A stretch of 64,000 nucleotides of DNA from Cellulomonas sp. NS3 (GCF_024757985.1 NZ_CP103289.1:3472001-3536000); one strand, 5' to 3'; counted from the stretch's first letter, positions 32,671 to 42,257 are shown. The notes: generated from the sequence alone by a model not told the origin. Numbers and translations: made by a program.

Positions 32671-32896
32671 GGGTGGATCTCCTCGCCTTGATGTCGGTAC
32701 GCGACCCATCCTCGCCGCTCGCCCCCGCGTCGTGCGCGCCGGGGACGTCTGGTGGACGGGGTGAAGCCTCGACGCCGCGAGCTCACGGCCGTGCGCTCCG
32801 TCGACCCGCTCAGGGTCCGCGAAGCCGTCGCAGCGCACCGCACCGGCACCCGGGCGACGCGTCAAGGTCGCCCTCGCACCGGCCGATGGACCCGGT

Positions 32897-34417
32897 ATGA
32901 GCACGCCCCTCCCCGGTCTCGCCGTGTCGAGCACCGCGCCGGCACTCGACACGACCTGGCTCGACTGGGCAGGACGCGCTGGCGCGCTCGACGAGCTCGG
33001 CCTCGCGATCCGGCTGCTCGCGACGGCACCGGTCGCCGCCGACCGAGAAGCGGTCGCGGTCGCGCGCGCCCGGCTGCTGCTGCTCACGGGCGACCTCGAC
33101 GGTGCTCGCGCGCAGCTCGCGTCCGTCGGGGTGACGAGCGCCGGGCCGGAGGGGCCCCGCAGCTGGCCCGAGGCGGTGCTCGTGACGGTGCAGGCCGCCG
33201 CCGGGCACGCCCCCTCCCTGCACGCTCTCCTCACGCTGCGTGGTCGGGCGGGTGATGCTCAGGGTGCCGTCGCGGTCGGGTACCTCCTCGCAGCGGCCGC
33301 GCAGCACTCCGGGAACCTTGAGCTGGCCGGGGACGCGTGGCACGACCTCGCGATCCGCCACGGCGTCGTCACGCCGCTCACGGTCGGCCACCTCGCCGCC
33401 CGTGAGGTGCACCGACGCGACCCGCTCGACTCTGGCACCGCGATCCAGGTCGTGTGGACGCAGCGCGAGAACCTGGCGACGCTCGAGCCCGACGCCGCGG
33501 TCGACCCCGGCCCGGTGCTCCTCGCGGTCGCCGACCTCCGTTCCCTCGACGACGACGAGGGAGCGCGACTGCTGCTCGAGGCGGTCACCCGCAGCCAGCG
33601 CCCGCAGCCAGCGCTGACCGAGGCGCTGGCCGAGGTGACCCCCGCGCGGGCGATGCGGCGCCACACGGTCCTCGTGGTCGCTGCCTGGACGTTCAGCCTG
33701 CTCCTGGTGCCGCTCGGCGCGATCGGGATGCTCCTGGCGACCGGTGCGAGCCGGCTGTGGACGACCTACGTGCCGCTGCCCGGTCTGGGCCGGGTGGACA
33801 GCCAGGTGCTGCGCGGCCTGCGCGGGCTTCGCTTCGACGCGGGCACAGGAGCCGTCGAGCACGAGAGCGCGAGCCCGACGGGGTGGTACGGCCTCGCCGG
33901 GATCGCGGGCTTCGCGGCCGGGCTCGCGGCGGCGCTCACCGGCGCGGACGCGCTGACGCAAGCCCTCGGCCCCAGCACGTCGCGCGACGTCGTCGTCTGG
34001 CTCACCGCGATCGTCGGCCTCCCGGTCCTGGCCGTGCTCGCCGCGCGGGCCGGGCACCGCCGGCTCAAGGTCCGCGCGCGCCGACGCGCCGGAGCGGCCC
34101 GCATACGGGACGTCGTCGCGACGGCGGACCGGTGTCGCTGCTGGAGCGACGTGAGCCTCGTGGGCGAGCTGGCCGAGGCGTACCTCGAGCGTCACCTGCG
34201 GGCGTGGCCCGACGCCGAAGGTCCCGTCGAGGTCGCTCGACGCCTGGGCACGGACGCGCGGCTCGGCTGGTGCCCCACGACCGGCACACCCTGGCTCGGT
34301 GGACCGATCGGGCGTGGCGGCTCGTACGTCGCCCTGCGGGGGACGGTCCCGGCAGTCCCCGTGCCCGCACCTCCGAGCGCGCCCGACCGGGCGCCCCGGT
34401 CCGGCTTCTACCTCTGA
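32897..34417 (+). CDS. Uncharacterised three-helix membrane protein with helical-repeat N-terminus
   Basis: 506 residues; I do not recognise the family. The first ~250 residues are Ala/Leu-rich and helical, with TPR-like pairs such as ARARLLLLTGDLDGARAQL and GYLLAAAAQHSGNLELAGDAW. Hydrophobic segments follow at ~255-282, ~328-352 and ~365-386, then a ~120-residue C-terminal cytoplasmic region with an Arg-rich stretch, a Cys413-x-Cys415 pair and an aromatic/Gly segment LGWCPTTGTPWLGG. There is no signal peptide. Composition is Ala/Leu/Arg as in the neighbours, though with slightly more mixed third positions. It stands alone between divergent FKBP and convergent CE7 esterase genes, giving no functional clue. 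A cytoplasmic scaffold or stress-response membrane protein is a guess at best. Confidence 0.7.
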   Translation: MSTPLPGLAVSSTAPALDTTWLDWAGRAGALDELGLAIRLLATAPVAADREAVAVARARLLLLTGDLDGARAQLASVGVTSAGPEGPRSWPEAVLVTVQAAAGHAPSLHALLTLRGRAGDAQGAVAVGYLLAAAAQHSGNLELAGDAWHDLAIRHGVVTPLTVGHLAAREVHRRDPLDSGTAIQVVWTQRENLATLEPDAAVDPGPVLLAVADLRSLDDDEGARLLLEAVTRSQRPQPALTEALAEVTPARAMRRHTVLVVAAWTFSLLLVPLGAIGMLLATGASRLWTTYVPLPGLGRVDSQVLRGLRGLRFDAGTGAVEHESASPTGWYGLAGIAGFAAGLAAALTGADALTQALGPSTSRDVVVWLTAIVGLPVLAVLAARAGHRRLKVRARRRAGAARIRDVVATADRCRCWSDVSLVGELAEAYLERHLRAWPDAEGPVEVARRLGTDARLGWCPTTGTPWLGGPIGRGGSYVALRGTVPAVPVPAPPSAPDRAPRSGFYL

Positions 34418-34451
34418 GGCGAGCGAGCCGCACCGCACGTCGGTCGCGGCG

Positions 34452-35441
34452 TCAGCGCACCCCGGACCGCGCGTTCAGCCACTGCAGCTGGCGCGCGAGC
34501 TGGTACCCCTCGCCGCCCTCGTGGTTGTTGTACCCGTAGACCTCGATCTGCTTGTCGGTGACCCCGGCGCGCTCGCCGTACCAGTTGTAGGCGGCGTACA
34601 CGGTCGACGGCGGGCAGACCGTGTCCATGAGCGCGACCGAGAACAGCGTCGGGGCGCTCGCGCGGCGGCCGAGGTGCACGCCGTCGAGGTAGGACAGCGT
34701 GCGGAACACCTGCTCCTCGGCGCCCCGGTGCACCGCGAGGTAGTTGGTGATCTCGCCGTACGGGTCGGAGCCGGTGATCTGCACGGCGCGCCGGAAGTGG
34801 CACAGGAACGGCACGTCCGGCATCACCGCGAGCAGGCCGTCGACCAGCCCCGCGACGCCCAGGGCGAGCCCGCCGCCCTGGCTCGCGCCCGCGACGGTGA
34901 CGCGCTCGGGGTCGACGAACGGCAGCGACCGGGCGGCCTCGACCGCGCGGACCCCGTCGGCGACGACGCGGCGGTAGTAGTGGTCCGCGGGGTCGAGAAT
35001 CCCGCGGGTCATGAACCCGGGGACGGCCGGGCCCGAGCCGACGGGGTCGGGCGTGTGCCCGCCGTTGCCCCACTTGCTGCCCTGCCCGCGCGTGTCCATG
35101 AGCAGGTAGGCGTAGCCGGCGGCGGCCCACTGCAGCCGCTCGTGCGCGAACCCGCGCCCGCCCCCGTACCCGATGAACTGCACGACCGCCGGGAGCGGGC
35201 CCTCGGCGCCCGCCGGCCGCGAGAGCCAGCCTTTGACGGGGTGCCCGCCGAAGCCCGCGAACGTGACCTCCGAGGTCTCGATGAGCGTCAGCCCTGCGTC
35301 GACCGGCGTGACCTCGACGGCGAGGTCGTGCGTGCGGGTCTCGGCGAGGGTCGCCGCCCAGAACGCGTCGAGGTCGGTCGGCTCGTCGAGCTCGGGGCGG
35401 TAGGTCTCGAGCTCGGCGAGCGGCAGGTCGAACAGGGGCAT
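34452..35441 (-). CDS. CE7 acetylxylan esterase / cephalosporin-C deacetylase
   Basis: Alpha/beta-hydrolase of carbohydrate esterase family 7, 329 residues from ATG 35441 (GAGGAG five to six bases upstream). It removes acetyl groups from xylo-oligosaccharides. No signal peptide, as usual for this hexameric cytoplasmic family. Family motifs: LPAVVQFIGYGGGRGF, LLMDTRGQG, nucleophile Ser in GASQGGGLALG, Asp in ALMDTVCPPST and His in YGYNNHEGG. Its presence, with the polyol oxidase 2.3 kb away, supports use of hemicellulose-derived oligomers. It lies downstream of cbs on the same strand, but a hairpin and a ~200-base gap separate them, so it probably has its own promoter. Confidence 0.92.
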   Translation of the reverse strand: MPLFDLPLAELETYRPELDEPTDLDAFWAATLAETRTHDLAVEVTPVDAGLTLIETSEVTFAGFGGHPVKGWLSRPAGAEGPLPAVVQFIGYGGGRGFAHERLQWAAAGYAYLLMDTRGQGSKWGNGGHTPDPVGSGPAVPGFMTRGILDPADHYYRRVVADGVRAVEAARSLPFVDPERVTVAGASQGGGLALGVAGLVDGLLAVMPDVPFLCHFRRAVQITGSDPYGEITNYLAVHRGAEEQVFRTLSYLDGVHLGRRASAPTLFSVALMDTVCPPSTVYAAYNWYGERAGVTDKQIEVYGYNNHEGGEGYQLARQLQWLNARSGVR

Positions 35442-35553
35442 CGTCGCTCCTCGGGGGTGTGCGCCAGGGCGCGTCGTCCGGCGGTCGGGCCGGCGGGGCG
35501 AGCCCGCGGCGGCCGGGCAGCAGCGTGTCACACGACGGCGCCCACCCGGCGCA

Positions 35554-35571
35554 GGCGACCGACGGGTCGCC
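35554..35571 (-). terminator. Hairpin downstream of cbs
   Basis: Seven-bp stem GGCGACC / GGTCGCC around GACG, about 70 bases past the cbs stop on the minus strand. Modest; could alternatively be an operator for the esterase. Confidence 0.4.
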
Positions 35572-35595
35572 GGCCCGGGCGGGCGGGCGGCGTGC

Positions 35596-35608
35596 GTGTG
35601 TGTGTGTG
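35596..35608 (+). repeat. GT dinucleotide tract
   Basis: Six and a half GT repeats in the 198-base gap between cbs and the CE7 esterase. On the transcribed strand it reads as CA repeats about 155 bases before the esterase start. Confidence 0.8.
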
Positions 35609-35639
35609 AGCGACGGGGCGACCGACGGCCGCGGACGGC

Positions 35640-37046
35640 TCAGCGCGCGAGGAACCCCAGCAGGTCGTGCCGCGTGAGCACGCCCACGGGCTGCCCGTCG
35701 TCGACGACCATGAGCGCGTCGGCCGCCTGCAGGGCCTTGCGGGCGTCCTCCACGCCCTCGCCCGAGCCGATCAGCGGCAAGGGCGACGCCATGTGCCGGT
35801 CGACGCGGTCCGCGAGCGTCGCCGCCCCGGAGAACACCGCGTCGAGCAGCCCGCGCTCGCTGACGGACCCGGCGACCTCGCCGATCTTGACGGGCGGCTC
35901 GGCGCCGACGACCGGCATCTGCGAGACGCCGTACTCGTGCAGGATCGAGATCGCGTCGCGGACCGTCTCGTTCGGGTGGGTGTGCACGAGCGCGGGCAGC
36001 TCGCCGCCCTTGCTGCGCAGCACGTCCGCGACCGTCGCGCCCTGCTCGGAGGACAGGAACCCGTACGAGCGCATCCACGAGTCGTTGAAGATCTTCGACA
36101 GGTACCCGCGCCCGCCGTCGGGCAGCAGCACGACGATCACGGCCTTCGCCGCCGCCTCGGGGTCCTCGTCCTGCAGCCGGCGCGCGAGCCGGAGCGCCGC
36201 GACGACGGCCATGCCGCACGAGCCGCCGACGAGCAGACCCTCCTCGCGGGCGAGGCGCCGGGTCATCGCGAACGAGTCGGCGTCGGAGACCGCGATGATC
36301 TCGTCGGGCACGGACGGGTCGTACGCGGTCGGCCAGAAGTCCTCCCCGACGCCCTCGACGAGGTAGGGCCGCCCGTCGCCGCCCGAGTACACCGAGCCCG
36401 CAGGGTCGGCGCCGACGATGCGCACCCGTCCGCCGTCCTCGGGCGCGCGGTCGGCGGAGGCCTCCTTGAGGAACCGCCCGGTGCCGCTGATCGTGCCGCC
36501 CGTACCGACGCCGAGCACCGCGTGCGTGACGCGCCCGTCGGTGTCGGCCCAGATCTCGGGGCCCGTCGACTCGTAGTGGCTCAGCGGGCCGTTCTGGTTG
36601 GCGTACTGGTTCGGCTTCCAGGCGCCCTCGATCTCGAGCGTCAGCCGGTCCGAGACCGAGTAGTAGGAGTCCGGGTGGTCCGGCGCGACCGCCGTCGGGG
36701 TCACGACCACCTCGGCGCCGTACGCGCGCAGCACGTCGCGCTTGTCCTGCGAGACCTTGTCGGGGCACACGAACACGCAGCGGTAGCCCTTGCGCTGGGC
36801 GACGAGCGCGAGCCCGACGCCCGTGTTCCCGCTCGTCGGCTCGACGATCGTCCCGCCCGGACGCAGCTCGCCGCTCGCCTCCGCGGCCTCGACCATCTTG
36901 AGCGCGATGCGGTCCTTCACGGACCCGCCGGGGTTGAGGTACTCGACCTTCGCGAGGACCGTCGCGGCGAGGCCGTCGGTCACCGAGGAGAGCTTCACGA
37001 GCGGGGTGTGCCCGACGAGCTCGGAGATGTGCTGCGCGTACTTCAC
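35640..37046 (-). CDS. cbs: Cystathionine beta-synthase with CBS-pair domain
   Basis: PLP enzyme condensing serine and homocysteine to cystathionine, the first step of transsulfuration. 468 residues: catalytic domain (~1-325) with PLP Lys44 in GGSVKDRIA, TSGNTGVGLA, the phosphate loop GVGTGGTISGTG and GGSCGMAVVAALR. Then come two CBS repeats (~340-465; ISILHEYGVSQMPVV and LQAADALMVVDDGQPVGVLT) that in other members bind adenosyl ligands and regulate activity. No haem-binding N-terminus is present, as in bacterial and yeast forms. GTG start, with GGAG about nine bases upstream. The gene order relative to metB and greA parallels M. tuberculosis Rv1077. Confidence 0.94.
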   Translation of the reverse strand: MKYAQHISELVGHTPLVKLSSVTDGLAATVLAKVEYLNPGGSVKDRIALKMVEAAEASGELRPGGTIVEPTSGNTGVGLALVAQRKGYRCVFVCPDKVSQDKRDVLRAYGAEVVVTPTAVAPDHPDSYYSVSDRLTLEIEGAWKPNQYANQNGPLSHYESTGPEIWADTDGRVTHAVLGVGTGGTISGTGRFLKEASADRAPEDGGRVRIVGADPAGSVYSGGDGRPYLVEGVGEDFWPTAYDPSVPDEIIAVSDADSFAMTRRLAREEGLLVGGSCGMAVVAALRLARRLQDEDPEAAAKAVIVVLLPDGGRGYLSKIFNDSWMRSYGFLSSEQGATVADVLRSKGGELPALVHTHPNETVRDAISILHEYGVSQMPVVGAEPPVKIGEVAGSVSERGLLDAVFSGAATLADRVDRHMASPLPLIGSGEGVEDARKALQAADALMVVDDGQPVGVLTRHDLLGFLAR

Positions 37047-37133
37047 GGCGGGGTGCTCCGGGAGGTGGGAAGGGGCGCGCGCGACGGTCGGCCGCGAGGC
37101 GCGGGAAGGGCGCGGGTGGTCGCCTCACGCAAC

Positions 37134-37167
37134 GACCGCCCGGAGCGATCATCGCATCCGGGCGGTC
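37134..37167 (-). terminator. Hairpin downstream of the YccA gene
   Basis: Ten-bp outer stem GACCGCCCGG / CCGGGCGGTC (37134-37143, 37158-37167) enclosing a second mini-stem GCGA-TCA-TCGC. Located 50 bases past the minus-strand stop at 37219 and about 90 bases before the cbs start. Confidence 0.65.
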
Positions 37168-37218
37168 GGTCCTGCAGTCAGCGGGTGCGTCCGCGGGGGT
37201 GAGCCGCGGGCACCGAGG

Positions 37219-38058
37219 TCAGTCGCCCCGCAGGATCGCGAGGAGACGCAGCAGCTCGAGGTAGAGCCAGACGAGCGTGACAATCAGGCCGAACGCCGCG
37301 GCCCACGCGAACTTCGCGGGGACGCCCTGCTCGACGCCGCGCTTGATCGAGTCGAAGTCCATGATGAGCGACATCGCCGCGAGGCCCACGGCCACGAGGC
37401 CGACGACCACGCCGAGGACGCCGCCGCGCAGCGGGCCGAACATCTCGCTCGGGAACACGAACGACAGCACCAGGTTCAGCACCGAGAACGCGAGGTACCC
37501 GACCATCCCGATGATCAGGAAGCGCGTGAACTTCGGGGTCACGCGGACCTTGCCCGAGCGGAACAGCACGAGCGCGCTCGCGAAGACCGCGACGGTCGCG
37601 AGCACGGCCTGCGGGACGAGCCCGCCGCCGAACGCGTCCTCGTAGAACTTGCTGATGCCACCGACGAACACGCCCTCGGCGACCGCGTACGCCGCGATGA
37701 GGACCGGGCTCGGGTTGCGCCGGAACGCGTTCACGAGGCCGAGCACGAGCCCGACGACCATGCCGATGATCCACAGGCCCGGCGCGAACGCGTACGTCGC
37801 CGCCGCGACGACGACGAGCAGCGCGAGCAGCCCGCCGGTCTTGACGATGACGTCGTCGTAGGTCATCCGGCCGGTCTGCGCGGTCGTCGCCGCCGGCGCC
37901 TGGTACATCGAGTCGAGGCTCGCGGCGTCGATGGTCTGCGCCCCCGCGGCGCCGTAGCCGGCGGCCTGTCCGGGCTGGACCGCGGTCCCGCCACGCTGAC
38001 GACCACGCTTGCGCGGGTCGCCGAATATGTCGCTGTTGTTGAAGACGGGGTTGCTCAC
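37219..38058 (-). CDS. Bax inhibitor-1/YccA family membrane protein
   Basis: 279-residue polytopic protein with about seven transmembrane helices in the C-terminal 200 residues, after a ~75-residue Gly/Ala/Gln-rich cytoplasmic N-terminus. The start is GTG 38058, supported by AGGAGGAA five bases upstream. Family features include VGLVLGLVNAFRRNPSPVLIAAYAVAEGVFVGGISKFYE and the C-terminal DFDSIKRGVEQGVPAKFAWAAAFGLIVTLVWLYLELLRLL, in which the Asp residues correspond to the pH-sensing di-aspartate of BsYetJ/BI-1. The family are proton-gated calcium leak channels or stress proteins; the role in actinobacteria is not established. Divergent from the ABC operon at 38323. Confidence 0.9.
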   Translation of the reverse strand: MSNPVFNNSDIFGDPRKRGRQRGGTAVQPGQAAGYGAAGAQTIDAASLDSMYQAPAATTAQTGRMTYDDVIVKTGGLLALLVVVAAATYAFAPGLWIIGMVVGLVLGLVNAFRRNPSPVLIAAYAVAEGVFVGGISKFYEDAFGGGLVPQAVLATVAVFASALVLFRSGKVRVTPKFTRFLIIGMVGYLAFSVLNLVLSFVFPSEMFGPLRGGVLGVVVGLVAVGLAAMSLIMDFDSIKRGVEQGVPAKFAWAAAFGLIVTLVWLYLELLRLLAILRGD

Positions 38059-38271
38059 GGCTTCCTCCTGGTCGCTGGCGGCCGGTTCTACCGTACGCAA
38101 CGCTCGCGCGGTCGGCATCGTTCCCGCGTCTCCCGGGGTATCTCTCCCCCACTTCTCGGGGGTGGTCTCAGGGTCACCCCAGGGTCCGTTGGGGGGTTGT
38201 CCTCCTTACGGCGTATCCCCAGGGCGGAGAAGGATGAGACTCAAGGACGTTCCGGGGCACCACCGCCCCGG

Positions 38272-38281
38272 CCTACGTTCG
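38272..38281 (+). promoter_or_regulatory. -10-like CTACGTTCGA before the ABC/two-component operon
   Basis: TACGTT (38274-38279) fits TANNNT and stands 44 bases before the ABC start. The string CTACGTTCGA is identical to the one before the FtsX exporter operon (7818-7827). No -35 is visible. The preceding 264-base divergent gap also holds purine-rich direct repeats (38140-38255), where a response regulator could bind. Confidence 0.4.
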
Positions 38282-38322
38282 AGGAGTCCACCCACCCCCT
38301 GCTGCTCTCACGAGGACGTCAC

Positions 38323-39273
38323 ATGATCGAGGCACACGGCCTGACCAAGCGGTACGGGCCGAAGACCGCCGTGGACGGCATCAGCTTCACCGTCCAGCCC
38401 GGGAAGGTGACCGGCTTCCTCGGCCCCAACGGCGCCGGGAAGTCGACGACGATGCGGATGATCGTCGGGCTCGACCGCCCGACGCAGGGCACCGTCACCG
38501 TGAACGGCAAGCCCTACGCCCAGCACCGCTCGCCCCTCGTCGAGGTCGGCGCGCTGCTCGAGGCGAAGGCCGTCCACACGGGCCGCTCGGCCGCGAACCA
38601 CCTGGCGGCGCTCGGTGCGACCCACGGCATCGGCAAGGCCCGCGTGCAGGAGGTCATCGAGATGACCGGCCTGCAGACCGTCGCCAAGAAGCGGGTCGGC
38701 GGCTTCTCGCTCGGCATGGGCCAGCGGCTCGGCATCGCGTCGGCGCTGCTCGGCGACCCGCGCACGCTCATCCTCGACGAGCCCGTCAACGGCCTCGACC
38801 CCGAGGGCGTGCTCTGGGTCCGCAACCTCGTGCGCTACCTCGCGTCCGAGGGCCGCACGGTGTTCCTCTCCTCGCACCTCATGAGCGAGATGGCCCTCAC
38901 CGCCGACCACCTCCTCGTCATCGGGCGCGGCCAGATCATCGCCGACGCACCCGTCCAGGACGTCATCGCCCGTGCCACGAGCACGACGGTGCGCGTCCGC
39001 AGCCCGCACGCGACCCAGCTCGTCGAGCTGCTGCGCAGCGCCGACGTCATCGTCACGACGACGGAGCCGGGCCTGCTCGAGATCACCGGCGCGTCGGCCG
39101 AGGTCATCGGCGAGACCGCCGCCACGAATCGGCTCGTGCTGCACGAGCTCACCCCCCTGAGCGGCTCGCTCGAGGACGCCTACATGCAGCTCACCGCCGA
39201 CCAGGTCGAGTACCACTCGGTCGCGGCCGGCGCGTCCACCGTCAGCGCAGCAGCCCAGGAGCAGGCCCGATGA
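38323..39273 (+). CDS. ABC transporter ATPase (ABC-2 type, drug/bacteriocin export class)
   Basis: 316-residue ATPase of the DrrA/NatA/BcrA-like class. ATG 38323 with GAGG about eight bases upstream. Walker A GPNGAGKST (~33-41), a degenerate signature FSLGMGQRLG in place of LSGGQ (common in this class), Walker B TLILDEPVNGLDPEG and switch His LSSHLMSEM are visible. A C-terminal ~90-residue accessory region (from SPHATQLVELL) matches the regulatory domain of BcrA-like ATPases. Stop overlaps the permease start (ATGA). With the downstream kinase and response regulator it forms a sensor-linked export module, typically for cationic peptide or lipid II-binding antibiotics; the inducer here is unknown. 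Confidence 0.92.
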   Translation: MIEAHGLTKRYGPKTAVDGISFTVQPGKVTGFLGPNGAGKSTTMRMIVGLDRPTQGTVTVNGKPYAQHRSPLVEVGALLEAKAVHTGRSAANHLAALGATHGIGKARVQEVIEMTGLQTVAKKRVGGFSLGMGQRLGIASALLGDPRTLILDEPVNGLDPEGVLWVRNLVRYLASEGRTVFLSSHLMSEMALTADHLLVIGRGQIIADAPVQDVIARATSTTVRVRSPHATQLVELLRSADVIVTTTEPGLLEITGASAEVIGETAATNRLVLHELTPLSGSLEDAYMQLTADQVEYHSVAAGASTVSAAAQEQAR

Positions 39274-40127
39274 GCACCCTGACCAAGCCGACGAGCGCCG
39301 CCCCGACCGCGCCGCCGCGCGCCGTCCGCGCCCACCTGTCGTTCCCGCACCTGGTGCGGTCCGAGTGGATCAAGCTCTGGACCGTCCGGTCCACCTACTG
39401 GATCCTGCCGCTGACGGTCCTCGCGTTCGTCGGCATCAGCTTCCTCGTCGCCTTCTTCTCGACGCAGGACGACGCGCAGGCCAACGGTGCCCCGCCCATG
39501 GACGCCAGCTTCCTGCTGACGCCGGGCGTGTACTTCGGCCAGCTCGCGATCGTGGTGCTCGCGGTGCTGACCATCACGGGCGAGTACTCGACCGGGATGA
39601 TCCGCTCGACGTTCGCCGCCGCACCCGCGCGGCTGCCCGTGCTGACCGCCAAGCTGCTCGTGGTCCTCGTCGTGTCGTTCCTCACCGGCGCGGTCGCGAC
39701 GGCCCTGACGTGGCTCGTGACCCGGCCGGTGCTGGGCGACGAGCACGCGATCGACCTCGGCTCCGCCGAGACGCAGCGCATCCTGCTCGGCGCGCCGCTG
39801 TACCTCACGGCCATCGCGCTGTTCGCGTTCGCGCTCGGCGCGCTGCTCCGGCACTCCGCGGCGGCCCTGGCCACGGTCCTCGGGCTGCTGCTCGTCATCG
39901 AGACGGTGTTCTCGGCGATCCCGACGGACTTCTTCCGCAACACCGCGCCGTTCCTCCCCGGCACCGCCGGGCAGCGTCTCACGGCGTCGCAGCAGTTCAT
40001 GGACATGACGGCGCAGATGTCGGACGCGCCGCAGCTCACCCCGTGGCAGGGCTTCGGGGTCCTCCTGGCGTGGGGCGTGGTCATCCTCGTCGCCGCCGCG
40101 GTGCTCGTGCGTCGGAGGGACGCCTGA
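39270..40127 (+). CDS. ABC-2 type transporter permease
   Basis: 285 residues with six predicted transmembrane segments after a ~35-residue cytoplasmic N-terminus. The segment between TM2 and TM3, [19 protein letters not shown], is the conserved ABC-2/NatB coupling helix (the EYSTG motif) and identifies the family. [21 protein letters not shown] is the usual TM5 region. It pairs with the preceding ATPase (4-base overlap), and its stop overlaps the presumed CTG start of the sensor kinase (40124-40127). Confidence 0.9.
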   Translation: MSTLTKPTSAAPTAPPRAVRAHLSFPHLVRSEWIKLWTVRSTYWILPLTVLAFVGISFLVAFFSTQDDAQANGAPPMDASFLLTPGVYFGQLAIVVLAVLTITGEYSTGMIRSTFAAAPARLPVLTAKLLVVLVVSFLTGAVATALTWLVTRPVLGDEHAIDLGSAETQRILLGAPLYLTAIALFAFALGALLRHSAAALATVLGLLLVIETVFSAIPTDFFRNTAPFLPGTAGQRLTASQQFMDMTAQMSDAPQLTPWQGFGVLLAWGVVILVAAAVLVRRRDA

Positions 40128-41377
40128 GCGAACCCGCGCCGTGGGCGCCGCACCGGGAGGAGGGTCCCGGGGCGGCGCCCGCCGGCGTGCCGCTGCTGCT
40201 CGACGAGCTCGACGCGCGGCCCGTCGGCCCGGTGCGGCGGTGGCTGCGCCGGAACCCCGTCGCGACGGACTGCCTCGTCGCGGCGTTCTTCGCCGTCCCC
40301 GCGTTCGCGGGCGCCTCCGCGCACTGGCCCTCGGCTCCCGCGCTGCTCCTCGCGCTCGCGGGGACGGGCGCGGTGCTCGTGCGTCGGCGGGTGCCGCTGT
40401 GGTCGGCGGGTGCCGTGACCGCCCTGGGGCTCGCGTCGGTCGCTCTGCACGGCGGGCTCAACGGCTTCGACGTCGGGCTCGGTCTCGCGCTGTACGCCGT
40501 CGCGACGCAGCGCACGCCGCGCCAGGCGTGGGTCGCGGTCGTCGTGCCGACCCTGCTGCTGAGCGCGGCGACGCTCCTGTGGGCGCCCCCGCCGACGCAC
40601 GGCGTCGAGATCACCGGGCTCGCGCTGGTCGTGCTCGTCGGCACCGCCACCGGGGTCGGGGTCCGCAACCGCCGGCTGCACGGCCGGGCGATCGTCGAGC
40701 GCGGGCACGCCCTGGCCCGGGAGGCCGAGCAGCGCGCACAGCTCGCGACCGCCGAGGAGCGGGCCCGGATCGCGCGCGAGATGCACGACGTCGTCGCGCA
40801 CAGCCTCTCCGTCATGATCGCGCTCGCCGACGGGGCCGCGGCGGCCGTCCCCCGCTCACCCGCGAGCGCGCAGGCGGCCATCACGCAGGTCTCCGAGACC
40901 GGGCGTGCCGCGCTCACGGACATGCGGCGCGTGCTGGGCGTGCTGCGCGACGACGACGCGTCGTACGGCCCGCCGCCGGGCGGCACGGACCTCGCCGCGC
41001 TCGTGGAGGGCTACCGTCGTGCCGGGCTGCCCGTGCACCTGACCGTGTCGGGCGCCGCCCTGCCGAACGACACGGGCCTGCAGCTCGCGGTCTACCGGAT
41101 CGTGCAGGAGGCGCTCACGAACGCGCTGCGCCACACGCGCGGCTCGGGGCACGTCGAGGCGCGCGTCACCCGCACGGACGGGACGGTCGAGATCGAGGTC
41201 ACGGACGACGGCGGCGTCGCGCACCCGGGCGGGCCACCGCCCACCCCGGGCAGCGGTCGCGGCATCATCGGGATGCGCGAGCGCGCCGCCATCTACGGCG
41301 GGACCGTCGAGGCGGGCCCGTCGGGCGCGGGCTGGCGGGTCCGCACGGCACTGCACTGGGACGAGGAGAGCACGTGA
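40124..41377 (+). CDS. Sensor histidine kinase (HisKA_3, NarL-type system)
   Basis: About 417 residues. Several transmembrane segments (~45-150; no extracytoplasmic sensor of size, so intramembrane sensing is likely), a short coiled linker ([11 protein letters not shown]-like, seen as [23 protein letters not shown]), the phospho-acceptor His221 in [14 protein letters not shown], and a C-terminal HATPase with [20 protein letters not shown] and [13 protein letters not shown]. No ATG or GTG is suitably placed at the 5' end. CTG 40124, five bases after GGAGG and overlapping the permease stop as CTGA, looks like the real start. GTG 40187 would be the fallback but lacks a spaced ribosome site. Confidence 0.88.
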   Translation: MSEPAPWAPHREEGPGAAPAGVPLLLDELDARPVGPVRRWLRRNPVATDCLVAAFFAVPAFAGASAHWPSAPALLLALAGTGAVLVRRRVPLWSAGAVTALGLASVALHGGLNGFDVGLGLALYAVATQRTPRQAWVAVVVPTLLLSAATLLWAPPPTHGVEITGLALVVLVGTATGVGVRNRRLHGRAIVERGHALAREAEQRAQLATAEERARIAREMHDVVAHSLSVMIALADGAAAAVPRSPASAQAAITQVSETGRAALTDMRRVLGVLRDDDASYGPPPGGTDLAALVEGYRRAGLPVHLTVSGAALPNDTGLQLAVYRIVQEALTNALRHTRGSGHVEARVTRTDGTVEIEVTDDGGVAHPGGPPPTPGSGRGIIGMRERAAIYGGTVEAGPSGAGWRVRTALHWDEEST

Positions 41378-42087
41378 GCGACGGTCGTACGGACGGCACC
41401 CCGACGAGCCCGGGGCGCACGCGCGTCCTGCTCGCGGACGACCAGGCGCTGCTGCGCATGGGCTTCCGGCTCGTGCTCGAGGCGGAGGACGACCTCGAGG
41501 TCGTCGGCGAGGCCGGGGACGGGCTCGAGGCGGTGCGGCTGACGGCACAGCTGACCCCCGACGTCGTCCTCATGGACGTGCGCATGCCGGGCCTCAACGG
41601 CATCGAGGCGACCGAGCGGGTCGTGGCCTCGGGTGCCTGCACGCGCGTGCTGATCCTCACGACGTTCGACCTCGACGAGTACGCGTTCGCGGCGCTGCGG
41701 GCAGGGGCCAGCGGCTTCATGCTCAAGGACGCGCGCCCGGCCGAGCTCGTCTCGGCGATCCGCGCCGTCGCGACCGGCGACGCGGTGGTCTCGCCGCGCA
41801 TCACGCGCCGCATGCTCGAGATGTTCTCCGACGCGCTGCCCGCCGCGGGACAGCAGCCGCCCGAGCCCCACCCGGCGCACGCGCTGCTCGCGCAGCTCAC
41901 GGCGCGCGAGGCCGAGGTGCTCGGGGCGGTCGCCGAGGGGCTCTCGAACAACGAGATCGCGCTGCGCCTCTACCTCTCCGAGGCGACGGTCAAGACGCAC
42001 GTCGGCCGGATCCTCGCGAAGCTCGGCGTGCGCGACCGCGTGCAGGCGGTCGTGCTCGCCTACGAGTCGGGGCTCGTCGGGCGCTGA
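41374..42087 (+). CDS. Response regulator, NarL/LuxR family
   Basis: 237 residues from GTG 41374, overlapping the kinase stop (GTGA), with GAGGAGAG upstream. Receiver domain (~16-135): DD acidic pair at 22-23, phospho-acceptor Asp68 in [10 protein letters not shown], Thr in LILTTFD and Lys in FMLKDARP. A linker leads to a LuxR-type HTH (~175-235): [48 protein letters not shown]. It should control the ABC operon from the purine-rich region upstream of 38323, as is usual for such linked systems; this is inference. Confidence 0.94.
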   Translation: MSDGRTDGTPTSPGRTRVLLADDQALLRMGFRLVLEAEDDLEVVGEAGDGLEAVRLTAQLTPDVVLMDVRMPGLNGIEATERVVASGACTRVLILTTFDLDEYAFAALRAGASGFMLKDARPAELVSAIRAVATGDAVVSPRITRRMLEMFSDALPAAGQQPPEPHPAHALLAQLTAREAEVLGAVAEGLSNNEIALRLYLSEATVKTHVGRILAKLGVRDRVQAVVLAYESGLVGR

Positions 42088-42257
42088 GCCGGTCGCGCGC
42101 ACCGCAGGTCGCGCGCCGGGCAGGCCGCGCGTCGTACCGGGCCGCGCAGCTCGGGGCGGCGGTCGCGCGGCTCGGGGCCGCGGCCGCACAGGTCGAGCGC
42201 CTAGGCTCGCCCGTGCCGACGGCCCCGCACCCGCCGCGGCAGAGACGAGGAACCCGC

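Noticed and set aside
32671-32896. A small gene in the FKBP/membrane-protein divergent gap
   Set aside because: Only short Arg-rich frames occur, with no ribosome sites or hydrophobic pattern; best read as two promoters.
35442-35639. Phase-variable promoter based on the GT tract
   Set aside because: Six and a half repeats is short and about 155 bases from the start codon, with no promoter elements flanking it; kept only as a repeat feature.
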